From the NCBI GenBank assembly GCA_944351345.1, contig CALVPO010000063.1, positions 1 through 8,013 on the forward strand: a stretch of 8,013 bases of DNA, written 5' to 3'. The position numbers were made by a program, and so were the translations under genes. The notes beneath the pieces were generated by a model. The model saw only the letters and a program-made list of their open reading frames with translations. It was not told the origin of the DNA and searched no databases. The stretch is from an uncultured Bacilli bacterium. Its GTDB lineage: Bacteria > Bacillota_I > Bacilli_A > RF39 > UBA660. Below are positions 1 to 5,260 of the stretch, in pieces. How positions within the stretch are numbered: the first letter of the stretch is position 1; every line of letters begins with the position of its first letter.

Positions 1-35
1 AAAAAATGCTTATGTTTGTTAAAGGAGAAGAATAA
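1..35 (+). CDS. C-terminal tail of a probable ABC transporter ATP-binding protein (partial)
   Basis: An open frame enters from the left edge (codons start at base 3), reads KMLMFVKGEE and stops at TAA 33-35. That short hydrophobic tail ending in KGEE resembles the C-terminus of ATPases paired with ABC-2 type permeases. The stop codon overlaps the next ATG by one base (TAATG), so the two genes are probably translationally coupled. Only about ten residues are visible, so the identity rests mainly on the downstream permease and on the coupling. Confidence 0.4.
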   Translation, partial: KMLMFVKGEE

Positions 36-706
36 TGAAAAAAATAAAAAAAAAAGATTCATTAAATTTATCAAGTTATAAAACTACATTATTAATCGTT
101 ATAATTTTTTGCTCATTTGGTATAGTTGGAACAGAATCTATTACTATGGCACCTATTGTTATTTGTGCAATTATAGGTATGATTTCTCTATCTACCTTTA
201 ATTATGATGAATCTTCTAAATCAGATAAATTTATATTATCTCTTCCCATAACAAAAAAAGAAATAGTCCTATCCAAATACATATTAGCCATATCATCAAT
301 TATTATAGGAGGATTATTAGGTATTATTCTTACCATTTTAATAGCAAATATTCTAAATATAATACGCCCAAGTGACTTAATAAGTATAGATTATCAAAAT
401 TTATTTATCTCTACATTAGGTGGAATGTTTGGAATCGTTCTTATCCAATCCATTCAAATACCAAGTATCTATAAATGGGGTGCCGAAAAGGGAAGAATTC
501 AAATGTTTATTATAATTTTTGCAATTATTCTCTTAATAATAGTTCTTTCCCTTCTAGCAACAAAATTTAATATTTCTATCAATACGGAACAAATAGAGCA
601 ATTCCTAAACAAATATGGTATCTTAATCCTAATATTATCTATGATTATTATGTATAGCATATCATATAATATATCTACAAAAATATACCTAAAAAAAGAT
701 TACTAA
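35..706 (+). CDS. ABC-2 type transporter permease (ABC2_membrane_5-like)
   Basis: This 223-residue integral membrane protein has about six hydrophobic segments, near residues 17-31, 38-54, 83-110, 123-142, 157-175 and 194-212. Between segments 2 and 3 lies the family signature: F-N-Y-D-E at 55-59, then SLPITKKEIVLSKY at 69-82. This is the cytoplasmic loop of small ABC-2 permeases (YDE..K.d...lslP..r.eiv..KY). Such proteins form the membrane half of exporters for peptides, antibiotics or unknown substrates, with a separately encoded ATPase, here the gene ending at 35. AGGAG at 23-27 is 7 bases before the ATG. A run of ten A (46-55) lies in codons 4-7. The substrate cannot be told. A hairpin terminator follows about 140 bases after the stop. 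Confidence 0.85.
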   Translation: MKKIKKKDSLNLSSYKTTLLIVIIFCSFGIVGTESITMAPIVICAIIGMISLSTFNYDESSKSDKFILSLPITKKEIVLSKYILAISSIIIGGLLGIILTILIANILNIIRPSDLISIDYQNLFISTLGGMFGIVLIQSIQIPSIYKWGAEKGRIQMFIIIFAIILLIIVLSLLATKFNISINTEQIEQFLNKYGILILILSMIIMYSISYNISTKIYLKKDY

Positions 707-845
707 TATCTAAAACTATTACCTATAACTAAAGACTTATTTTTACAGAAGAAACATCCATGACTAGAGAGGAAGAAGAATATTCAAAACCAAAAAATTA
801 TATAAAAATAAAATAAAAAAGAAGAATTAATAAATAATTATAATT

Positions 846-882
846 AAAACAACAAACATATTTCTAAACAGTTTGTTGTTTT
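846..882 (+). terminator. Rho-independent terminator after the ABC permease operon
   Basis: AAAACAACAAAC (846-857) is perfectly complementary to GTTTGTTGTTTT (871-882), with a 13-base loop. The 3' arm ends in TTTT and runs on into TTAT. The A-run on the left arm and T-run on the right suggest it could work in either direction. It separates the ABC operon from the HD operon. The stem is AT-rich, so its strength is uncertain. Confidence 0.75.
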
Positions 883-943
883 ATATTAATTGAAACTTGA
901 TAAAGTAAATTTTTTATAAAATACAATATATTTTTAGATTCTA

Positions 944-972
944 TTTAACTTTTAAATTAATAATGCTATAAT
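944..972 (+). promoter_or_regulatory. Sigma-A type promoter of the HD/HD-kinase/ferredoxin operon
   Basis: A consensus TATAAT lies at 967-972, with TG one base before it (964-965, extended -10). Seventeen bases upstream is TTTAAC (944-949), a partial match to TTGACA. Transcription should begin near 979, giving an unusually long leader of about 100 bases. Confidence 0.6.
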
Positions 973-1002
973 ATACAAATATGAAAACATTTTTTCTTAT
1001 TA

Positions 1003-1014
1003 TTTTACGTAAAA
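1003..1014. repeat. Perfect 12-bp palindrome in the HD operon leader
   Basis: TTTTACGTAAAA reads the same on both strands. It lies about 30 bases downstream of the predicted promoter and could be an operator. A palindrome this AT-rich can also arise by chance here, so support is weak. Confidence 0.25.
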
Positions 1015-1077
1015 AATATAATAGTAAGCAAAAGAATTAGTAGACAATAGTACTACAATATAGAAAGGATAATATTT

Positions 1078-2250
1078 ATGGACAAAATTAAAGAAGTAGA
1101 AAATACATTAATATTTTATACATTAGCAAATAAACTAAAAACTACTATAATTGATGAAACTAATAATTATAGCATTGCCAATAATATCTTTGGCAGTATG
1201 ATATTAGCAGTAGCAATAGATTCAGAATTTAAAGAGACTAATAACCTAGGAAAATTATTACGTATGATGGTGTTAGATGAATTCTCAAAAATAAACCCCA
1301 ATTATTCTATAAAAGATAATTTAAAAAAAGGAAAACAATATAGTGAAGAAATAGAGGCATCACATTTATTACAAACAAAAGAATCTAAACTAATTTTTAA
1401 ATATAAAATGTTAGATTTTTCATTAACAAAGCTAATTTCTGAAAAAGAAAATTCTCTAAGTTATAATGAGTTATTAAAAGAAGGAATAGAAATATTTAAG
1501 CCTAAAAATGCCAGTGAATATTATAAATATGAACAGATTTTTAAATTTTACTATCTTAATTATAGATTAAAAAATAAAATTAGAAGTGGTTGGGACAAAA
1601 ATCATTGGAATATATCATCAGATAGAATAGAAAGAATATCAGAACATATTATAGGAACAATTGCTCTAGCAGTTGTATTAGATTCAGAATTTAATTATAA
1701 TGATAGAACAAATCCAAATAGAAATATTAAAATAGATAAAATATTAAAACTACTTGCAATTCATGAAATAGGGGAAACATTAATTGGAGATATAACTCCT
1801 TTTGATGGAATTACTAAAGAAGAAAAACAAGAGATGGAACACCAAGCAATGATTGATGCTGTTGGTAATTTAACTGATAGAGAAACTCTAATTGCAATGC
1901 TTTTTGATTTTGACGCACTACTATCCAATGAAGCAAAATTTGCTTACTTTTGTGATAAAATAGAAGCAGACTTACAATCAAAAATTTATCAAGATAGTGG
2001 ATTACAACATTCTCTAGATGACCAACATAATAATTGCGTATTTTCTAGTCAAAAAACTAAACAAATGTTAGAAAATAGTGCAAAAACAGCTTTTGATATA
2101 TGGTATTATTATGATGAAAACATTTATAAAGATAGCATTGAGTTTCCTGAATTTTATATTATATTAAAAGTAGTAAAAGATAATAATTTATTTGATTTAA
2201 CAAAAAAACTTCCTACTAACTTAAAATTAGTAAAAAAAATATCAGTATAA
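1078..2250 (+). CDS. HD-superfamily phosphohydrolase (YfbR/HD_3-like) with a degenerate N-terminal HD repeat
   Basis: This 390-residue protein has two related halves. The C-terminal half (about 155-300) is an HD_3/YfbR-type domain: R183, SEH with H190, IHEIGE with H229-E230 and E233, GDI with D238, and CDKIEAD with D293. These correspond to the metal and catalytic residues of bacterial 5'-deoxynucleotidases, with HE replacing HD. The N-terminal half (about 10-120) repeats the pattern (FGSMILAVAIDSEF at 38-51 against IGTIALAVVLDSEF at 192-205), but the ligands are lost: N36 for H190, D67 for H229 and K71 for E233. Family members hydrolyse nucleoside monophosphates or related phosphates; the substrate here is unknown. 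AAAGGA (1064-1069) is 8 bases before the ATG. It is first in an operon, 21 bases before the next HD gene. Confidence 0.8.
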   Translation: MDKIKEVENTLIFYTLANKLKTTIIDETNNYSIANNIFGSMILAVAIDSEFKETNNLGKLLRMMVLDEFSKINPNYSIKDNLKKGKQYSEEIEASHLLQTKESKLIFKYKMLDFSLTKLISEKENSLSYNELLKEGIEIFKPKNASEYYKYEQIFKFYYLNYRLKNKIRSGWDKNHWNISSDRIERISEHIIGTIALAVVLDSEFNYNDRTNPNRNIKIDKILKLLAIHEIGETLIGDITPFDGITKEEKQEMEHQAMIDAVGNLTDRETLIAMLFDFDALLSNEAKFAYFCDKIEADLQSKIYQDSGLQHSLDDQHNNCVFSSQKTKQMLENSAKTAFDIWYYYDENIYKDSIEFPEFYIILKVVKDNNLFDLTKKLPTNLKLVKKISV

Positions 2251-2271
2251 AATATATGGAGGTAACTAGTT

Positions 2272-3609
2272 ATGGATATTAAAGAAAAAGCCAAAATGTT
2301 TGCTATAAAAGCTCATATGGGACAAGTTAGAAAAAGTGAACTAGATAAACCAATGATAATTCACCCTCTTAGTGTCGGTATGTTATTAGAAGAATATGGC
2401 TATGATGATAACGTTATAGCAGCTGGATATTTACACGATGTAGTAGAAGATACAAAATATACTATTGAAGAAATTGAAAAAATTTTTGGAAAAGATATTG
2501 CTTCCCTAGTAATGACTGCTTCTGAACCAGACAAATCATTATCATGGGAAGAAAGAAAAAAACATACAATAAAGACTACAAAAAAATTACCCCTTAGAAA
2601 CAAATTAGTTATATGTGCTGATAAAATCAACAATTTAGAAGATTTATACTTAAACTTTGAAAAAAGTGGTAACAGAGATTTTAGTGCTTTTAAAAGAGGG
2701 GAAAAAGACCAAGCTTGGTATTACACAAGTATTTATAAAAGCTTAATATATGAAGAAGACAAAAATTTACCTATATTTATAAGATTAAAAGATATTTTAG
2801 ATAAAGTATTTAACAAAAAAGAAGACTTATTTTTAAAAGATACAATTTTTATTGACAATCAAGCCTATTACACAAAATTAAAACAATTACACGCTCAAAA
2901 AATAGAACTACAAAGATTAAAATCATTAGTAACATTATCAAAACCATTTGTTATTGAATTTAGTGGAACCCCTAGAACAGGTAAAACTACTACAATAAAT
3001 AATCTCTATGATTTTTTTAAGAAAGGTGGTTTTGATGTTTCAATCATAGAAGAATTTACAACATCTAAATATTATAAAGAAGTATTTAAAAAGAAACTAG
3101 ATAAAATGAATCTAAGTGATAGTAATATTGCAATTATAGAAGAAGTCTATAAACAATTACAAAATGCCATATCTTCAGGAAAAGAAATAATTTTAATAGA
3201 TAGATCCCTAAACGATAGACAAATATGGAATTATAGAAGATTTATTCGAAAAGATATGCCTGAAGATAAATATTTAATAACTCAAGATAAATATTCAACT
3301 ATCTCTAAAGATTTAATAGATTTCTTAGTAATAACATATGCAGAACCATTAATTTCTCTAAAAAGAGATTATCTATCAAGCCTAGCATTAGAACAAAGAA
3401 ACTTTCTAAATATAGATAACATAGAAGAATATAATAATAGTCTTAATGCTTTAAAAAGTCTATTTTCCAATAGTGTAGACTCTATGATTTTATTAGATAC
3501 ATCTAATATAGATATGAATGATGTATCAATTGAAGTAACTTCTAAAATCCTTCCAGTTATGCGAAAAAAATATCTAAAATCATTTAAACAAAAATATAAT
3601 TTAAAATAA
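2272..3609 (+). CDS. SpoT/MESH1-type HD hydrolase fused to a P-loop kinase-like domain
   Basis: The 445-residue protein has two domains. Residues 1-180 are a RelA/SpoT/MESH1-type HD domain: AHMGQVRK (R20), MIIHP (H31), GYLHDVVEDT (H55-D56, E59-D60), FG (72-73) and ADKINN (D117, N121). All residues needed for 3'-pyrophosphohydrolase activity appear present. No (p)ppGpp synthetase domain follows. Instead residues about 224-430 form a P-loop NTPase with Walker A SGTPRTGKTT (G232, K238, T239) and a strand ending in LIDRS (D310-R311), the layout of thymidylate/deoxynucleoside kinase-like folds. A helical linker (about 180-222) joins them. Likely substrates are a nucleotide such as ppGpp or NADPH for the HD part and a nucleoside, nucleotide or small molecule for the kinase part; neither can be assigned. 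TGGAGG (2257-2262) sets the start. Confidence 0.82.
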   Translation: MDIKEKAKMFAIKAHMGQVRKSELDKPMIIHPLSVGMLLEEYGYDDNVIAAGYLHDVVEDTKYTIEEIEKIFGKDIASLVMTASEPDKSLSWEERKKHTIKTTKKLPLRNKLVICADKINNLEDLYLNFEKSGNRDFSAFKRGEKDQAWYYTSIYKSLIYEEDKNLPIFIRLKDILDKVFNKKEDLFLKDTIFIDNQAYYTKLKQLHAQKIELQRLKSLVTLSKPFVIEFSGTPRTGKTTTINNLYDFFKKGGFDVSIIEEFTTSKYYKEVFKKKLDKMNLSDSNIAIIEEVYKQLQNAISSGKEIILIDRSLNDRQIWNYRRFIRKDMPEDKYLITQDKYSTISKDLIDFLVITYAEPLISLKRDYLSSLALEQRNFLNIDNIEEYNNSLNALKSLFSNSVDSMILLDTSNIDMNDVSIEVTSKILPVMRKKYLKSFKQKYNLK

Positions 3610-3637
3610 TAAAAATATGTAGTAAGAGGTATATAAT

Positions 3638-3832
3638 ATGAAAAAGAAATTAGAAATAATTATAGAAAATTGTCCCCAAAACCACGAGTGCCCTGCAGTA
3701 AAAATATGCCCAGTTGGAGCATTATCTCAAAAAAATTTTGAAGCTCCAATTATAGATTATGAAAAATGTATAAGTTGTGGTAAATGTTCAAACTTTTGTC
3801 CTAAAAAAGCATTAGTATTAAAGAATAAATAA
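3638..3832 (+). CDS. Small 4Fe-4S ferredoxin-type protein
   Basis: This 64-residue soluble protein has a classic second cluster motif, C44-x2-C47-x2-C50-x3-C54-P, and an atypical first motif, C12-x5-C18-x5-C24-P, each followed by the usual small/hydrophobic turn (VGAL, KKAL). The first motif has one cysteine fewer than a standard CxxCxxCxxxCP and has H16 between its cysteines. Similar CPQNHxCP ferredoxins are, as I recall, common in Clostridia. It probably carries electrons in an anaerobe. It lies 28 bases after the HD-kinase gene with its own AAGAGG site (3624-3629), so it is probably cotranscribed, though a functional link to the HD genes is not evident. Confidence 0.85.
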   Translation: MKKKLEIIIENCPQNHECPAVKICPVGALSQKNFEAPIIDYEKCISCGKCSNFCPKKALVLKNK

Positions 3833-3841
3833 TAAATAATA

Positions 3842-3870
3842 TTTATTAATAATATATTATATGTTATAAT
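3842..3870 (+). promoter_or_regulatory. Promoter of the retron msr-msd RNA
   Basis: TATAAT at 3865-3870 is preceded by TG at 3862-3863, making an extended -10 (TGTTATAAT). The -35 at 17-base spacing (3842-3847, TTTATT) is poor, as is usual where an extended -10 compensates. The predicted start is near 3877, inside or at the edge of repeat a1. The msr-msd RNA would therefore begin almost exactly with a1, as expected for a retron. An all-AT hairpin (3831-3847) after the ferredoxin stop overlaps the -35 and is too weak to call a terminator. Confidence 0.6.
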
Positions 3871-3874
3871 ACTA

Positions 3875-4041
3875 TTGCAGTAGTGATTGGATGATTCCAA
3901 CTTTAACGAGTCGTTAAAGAACTAAATTAATTATAACGATTAAATAGTAATATTCCAAAGGACTACTCTACACGTTGTGTAGTCGCTACGTTACACTTCG
4001 CTTCTGTCCATTTCCATATTACAATATCGTTAGTACTGCAA
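3875..4041 (+). ncRNA. Retron msr-msd non-coding RNA
   Basis: The 5' repeat a1, TTGCAGTA (3875-3882), is complementary to a2, TACTGCAA (4034-4041). G3883 directly after a1 is the candidate 2'-5' branch guanosine and faces G4033, an unpaired G-G position. The msr part carries hairpin 1, TTGGA-TGAT-TCCAA (3887-3900), and hairpin 2, CTTTAACGA-G-TCGTTAAAG (3901-3919). The msd part is bounded by TAACGAT (3934-3940) and ATCGTTA (4026-4032). Further pairs inside it are GTAATAT/ATATTAC (3947-3953 with 4016-4022), AAAGGAC/GTCC-TTT (3957-3963 with 4006-4013, one bulged A) and a tip hairpin CTACAC-GTT-GTGTAG (3968-3982). The RT gene begins 14 bases after a2. The order promoter, a1, msr hairpins, msd stem, a2, RT matches known retrons. 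Exact ends of the RNA and DNA are inferred. Confidence 0.85.
3934..4032 (+). repeat. b1/b2 inverted repeats bounding the predicted msd
   Basis: TAACGAT (3934-3940) and ATCGTTA (4026-4032) are perfect complements at the base of the msd stem, with the 7-bp GTAATAT/ATATTAC pair just inside. If the RT copies from about 4032 back to about 3934, the DNA product would be roughly 90-100 nt, with self-complementary ends and a hairpin body. The outer two or three bases of b2 could alternatively extend the a1/a2 helix with G-T wobble pairs (3884-3887). Confidence 0.65.
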
Positions 4042-4047
4042 AGGAGG
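4041..4047 (+). promoter_or_regulatory. Ribosome binding site that fixes the RT start
   Basis: AAGGAGG is a near-perfect Shine-Dalgarno, 8 bases before ATG 4056. Its first A is the last base of retron repeat a2, so a folded msr-msd RNA would end directly against the ribosome site. It supports the 4056 start over an in-frame ATG at 3975, which lies inside the msd and has no ribosome site. Confidence 0.85.
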
Positions 4048-4055
4048 TAGTAAAA

Positions 4056-5003
4056 ATGTGGAAATACATTGGTACAAAAGAATGTAATGAATTTTTACTA
4101 TCTCTTAATTTATTTAATTGTAAAGATAAGAAAAAATATATAAAAACTATTTATTCTATTAGTAATAATATAGAAAAAAATTATAAAATATATAAAATAA
4201 AGAAAAGAAATGGTAAATATAGAACAATATATGAACCTAACCCACTATTAAAACAAATTCAAAATAAAATATTAATCAATATACTTAACAATAAATCTAT
4301 ATCTAAGTACGCTAAATCTTGTCATAAAGGAATTTCATTAAAAGATAATGCCCTTCCTCATACCAACAAAGATATAGTATTAAAATTAGATATAAAAAAC
4401 TTCTTTGAAAATATAACTTTTCTAGATATATATAATACCTGTTTTCAAATAGAATATTTTCCCAAATCAGTAGGTATGATATTAACATATCTATGTACTT
4501 ATAATGATCATTTAACCCAAGGATCACCAACATCCCCATATATATCAAACGTAGTAATGAAAAGTTTTGATGAAGAATTAGGAACTTGGTGTAATTTTAA
4601 TAACATATCATATACAAGATATTCAGATGATATGACATTCTCAGGAAATTTTAATCCTCATGAAGTAATAATAAAGGTTAGAAAAATGTTATATAAACTA
4701 GGTTTAGAATTAAATGATAAAAAAACTCATGTAATTAATAAATCTTCTAGACAATACATTACTGGAATCGTAGTTAATAAAAAAGTACAAGTTAATGTTA
4801 ATTATCGTAAGAAAATAAGACAAGAAATATATTACATCAAAAAATTTGGTTTAAATTCTCACTTAAAAAAATGTAACATTAATATTGAACCATCAAAATA
4901 CTTAAATATATTATATGGAAAAATACTCTATATTCTACAAGTTAATGATGAAGATAAAGAATTTAAAGAGTATAAAAAATTTATAGCTAAACTGAAAAGT
5001 TAA
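4056..5003 (+). CDS. Retron-type reverse transcriptase
   Basis: This is an RNA-directed DNA polymerase that would use the adjacent msr-msd RNA as primer and template to make msDNA. The 315 residues fit the retron RT range. Visible motifs in order are KKRNGKYRTIYEPN (49-62), the retron-specific NAxxH as NALPH (98-102), motif A LDIKNFF with catalytic D112, QGSPTSP (155-161), the active site YSDD (189-192, catalytic D191 and D192), LNDKKTH (219-225), and ITG (235-237), equivalent to the retron VTG triplet. After ITG comes a basic region (KKVQVNVNYRKKIRQ, 242-256) where retron RTs recognise their own RNA. There is no fused effector domain, maturase or endonuclease, which argues against a group II intron. 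The start is set by AAGGAGG at 4041-4047. No overlapping partner gene follows; the next intact gene is 257 bases away. Confidence 0.92.
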   Translation: MWKYIGTKECNEFLLSLNLFNCKDKKKYIKTIYSISNNIEKNYKIYKIKKRNGKYRTIYEPNPLLKQIQNKILINILNNKSISKYAKSCHKGISLKDNALPHTNKDIVLKLDIKNFFENITFLDIYNTCFQIEYFPKSVGMILTYLCTYNDHLTQGSPTSPYISNVVMKSFDEELGTWCNFNNISYTRYSDDMTFSGNFNPHEVIIKVRKMLYKLGLELNDKKTHVINKSSRQYITGIVVNKKVQVNVNYRKKIRQEIYYIKKFGLNSHLKKCNINIEPSKYLNILYGKILYILQVNDEDKEFKEYKKFIAKLKS

Positions 5004-5059
5004 ATAGATAAAATTAAAAAAATTGAAGTATAAAAATAGTAATAACTGGAATATAGTAT

Positions 5060-5202
5060 ATGATAAAAATAGATAATTTTTATTTTATAGTAGAAGATAG
5101 AAAAAAAACATAGATTTCTACACTAAATTATTAGAAGAAGAACCTACCAAATCAAGTAATAAAGCATATTTTGCTATAATTTCTATTAAATTCAACTTCT
5201 AG
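5060..5202 (+). pseudogene. Frameshifted, truncated glyoxalase/bleomycin-resistance (VOC) family remnant
   Basis: From ATG 5060 the frame reads MIKIDNFYFIVEDRKK and hits TAG at 5111. Shifting frame within the run of eight A (5101-5108) continues it as NIDFYTKLLEEEPTKSSNKAYF until TAG 5200-5202. The joined text has the shape of a VOC N-terminal half: the first beta strand 'I.nfyfiVeDr' followed by the helix 'k.iDFYtklL..eP'. Loss of one A would explain the shift. Only about 46 of the usual 120 or more residues remain, and no clear ribosome site precedes it. It is therefore probably a decayed gene. The family call rests on pattern recognition over a short stretch. Confidence 0.5.
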
Positions 5203-5205
5203 TTC

Positions 5206-5247
5206 ATGTCATATTTTCATGATTTATTATATAATTAAATCATGAAA
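5206..5247 (+). promoter_or_regulatory. Promoter and inverted-repeat operator of the XRE gene
   Basis: TATAAT (5230-5235), with ATGTCA (5206-5211) as a possible -35 at 18-base spacing, drives the XRE gene. The -10 lies in the 9-base spacer of a perfect 12-bp inverted repeat, TTTCATGATTTA (5215-5226) and TAAATCATGAAA (5236-5247). Each arm contains the palindrome TCATGA, and a partial third copy (TTCATG, 5203-5208) lies upstream. A dimeric repressor bound here would cover the -10 and start point, so autorepression by the adjacent XRE protein is the natural reading. The right arm touches the ribosome site AGGAG (5247-5251). Confidence 0.7.
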
Positions 5248-5260
5248 GGAGAATAACTAT

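Larger units (their letters stand above)
707..1077 (+). other. Intergenic region of 371 bases with terminator and promoter, no convincing gene
   Basis: The first 130 bases are A-rich and hold only an 18-codon ATG frame (760-816, MTREEEEYSKPKN...) with no ribosome site, which I do not call a gene. A terminator hairpin (846-882) and then the promoter of the HD operon (944-972) follow. About 100 bases of leader lie between the predicted start of transcription and ATG 1078. The leader contains a short palindrome (1003-1014) and a second TATAAT (1017-1022) without a good -35. Confidence 0.7.

Noticed and set aside
760..816. 18-codon ATG frame MTREEEEYSKPKN...
   Set aside because: No ribosome site, low-complexity lysine-rich composition, and it ends in A-rich DNA before a terminator.
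2400..2633. Minus-strand open frame inside the HD-kinase gene
   Set aside because: It is a shadow of the well-supported SpoT-type HD domain on the + strand. The same applies to minus-strand frames at 4312-4548, 5320-5691, 6448-6693 and 7717-7917.
3831..3847. AATAAAT-AAT-ATTTATT as terminator of the ferredoxin operon
   Set aside because: Seven A-T pairs with a 3-base loop and no following T-run are too weak, and such symmetry is expected in DNA this AT-rich.
3975..4055. In-frame N-terminal extension of the RT from ATG 3975
   Set aside because: It lies inside the msd stem, has no ribosome site and reads as non-conserved sequence. ATG 4056 has AAGGAGG at ideal spacing and the normal retron RT length.
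4056..5003. Group II intron or DGR reverse transcriptase
   Set aside because: There is no maturase or endonuclease domain and no intron domain V/VI or template/variable repeats. NAxxH, ITG and the upstream a1/a2 RNA fit a retron.
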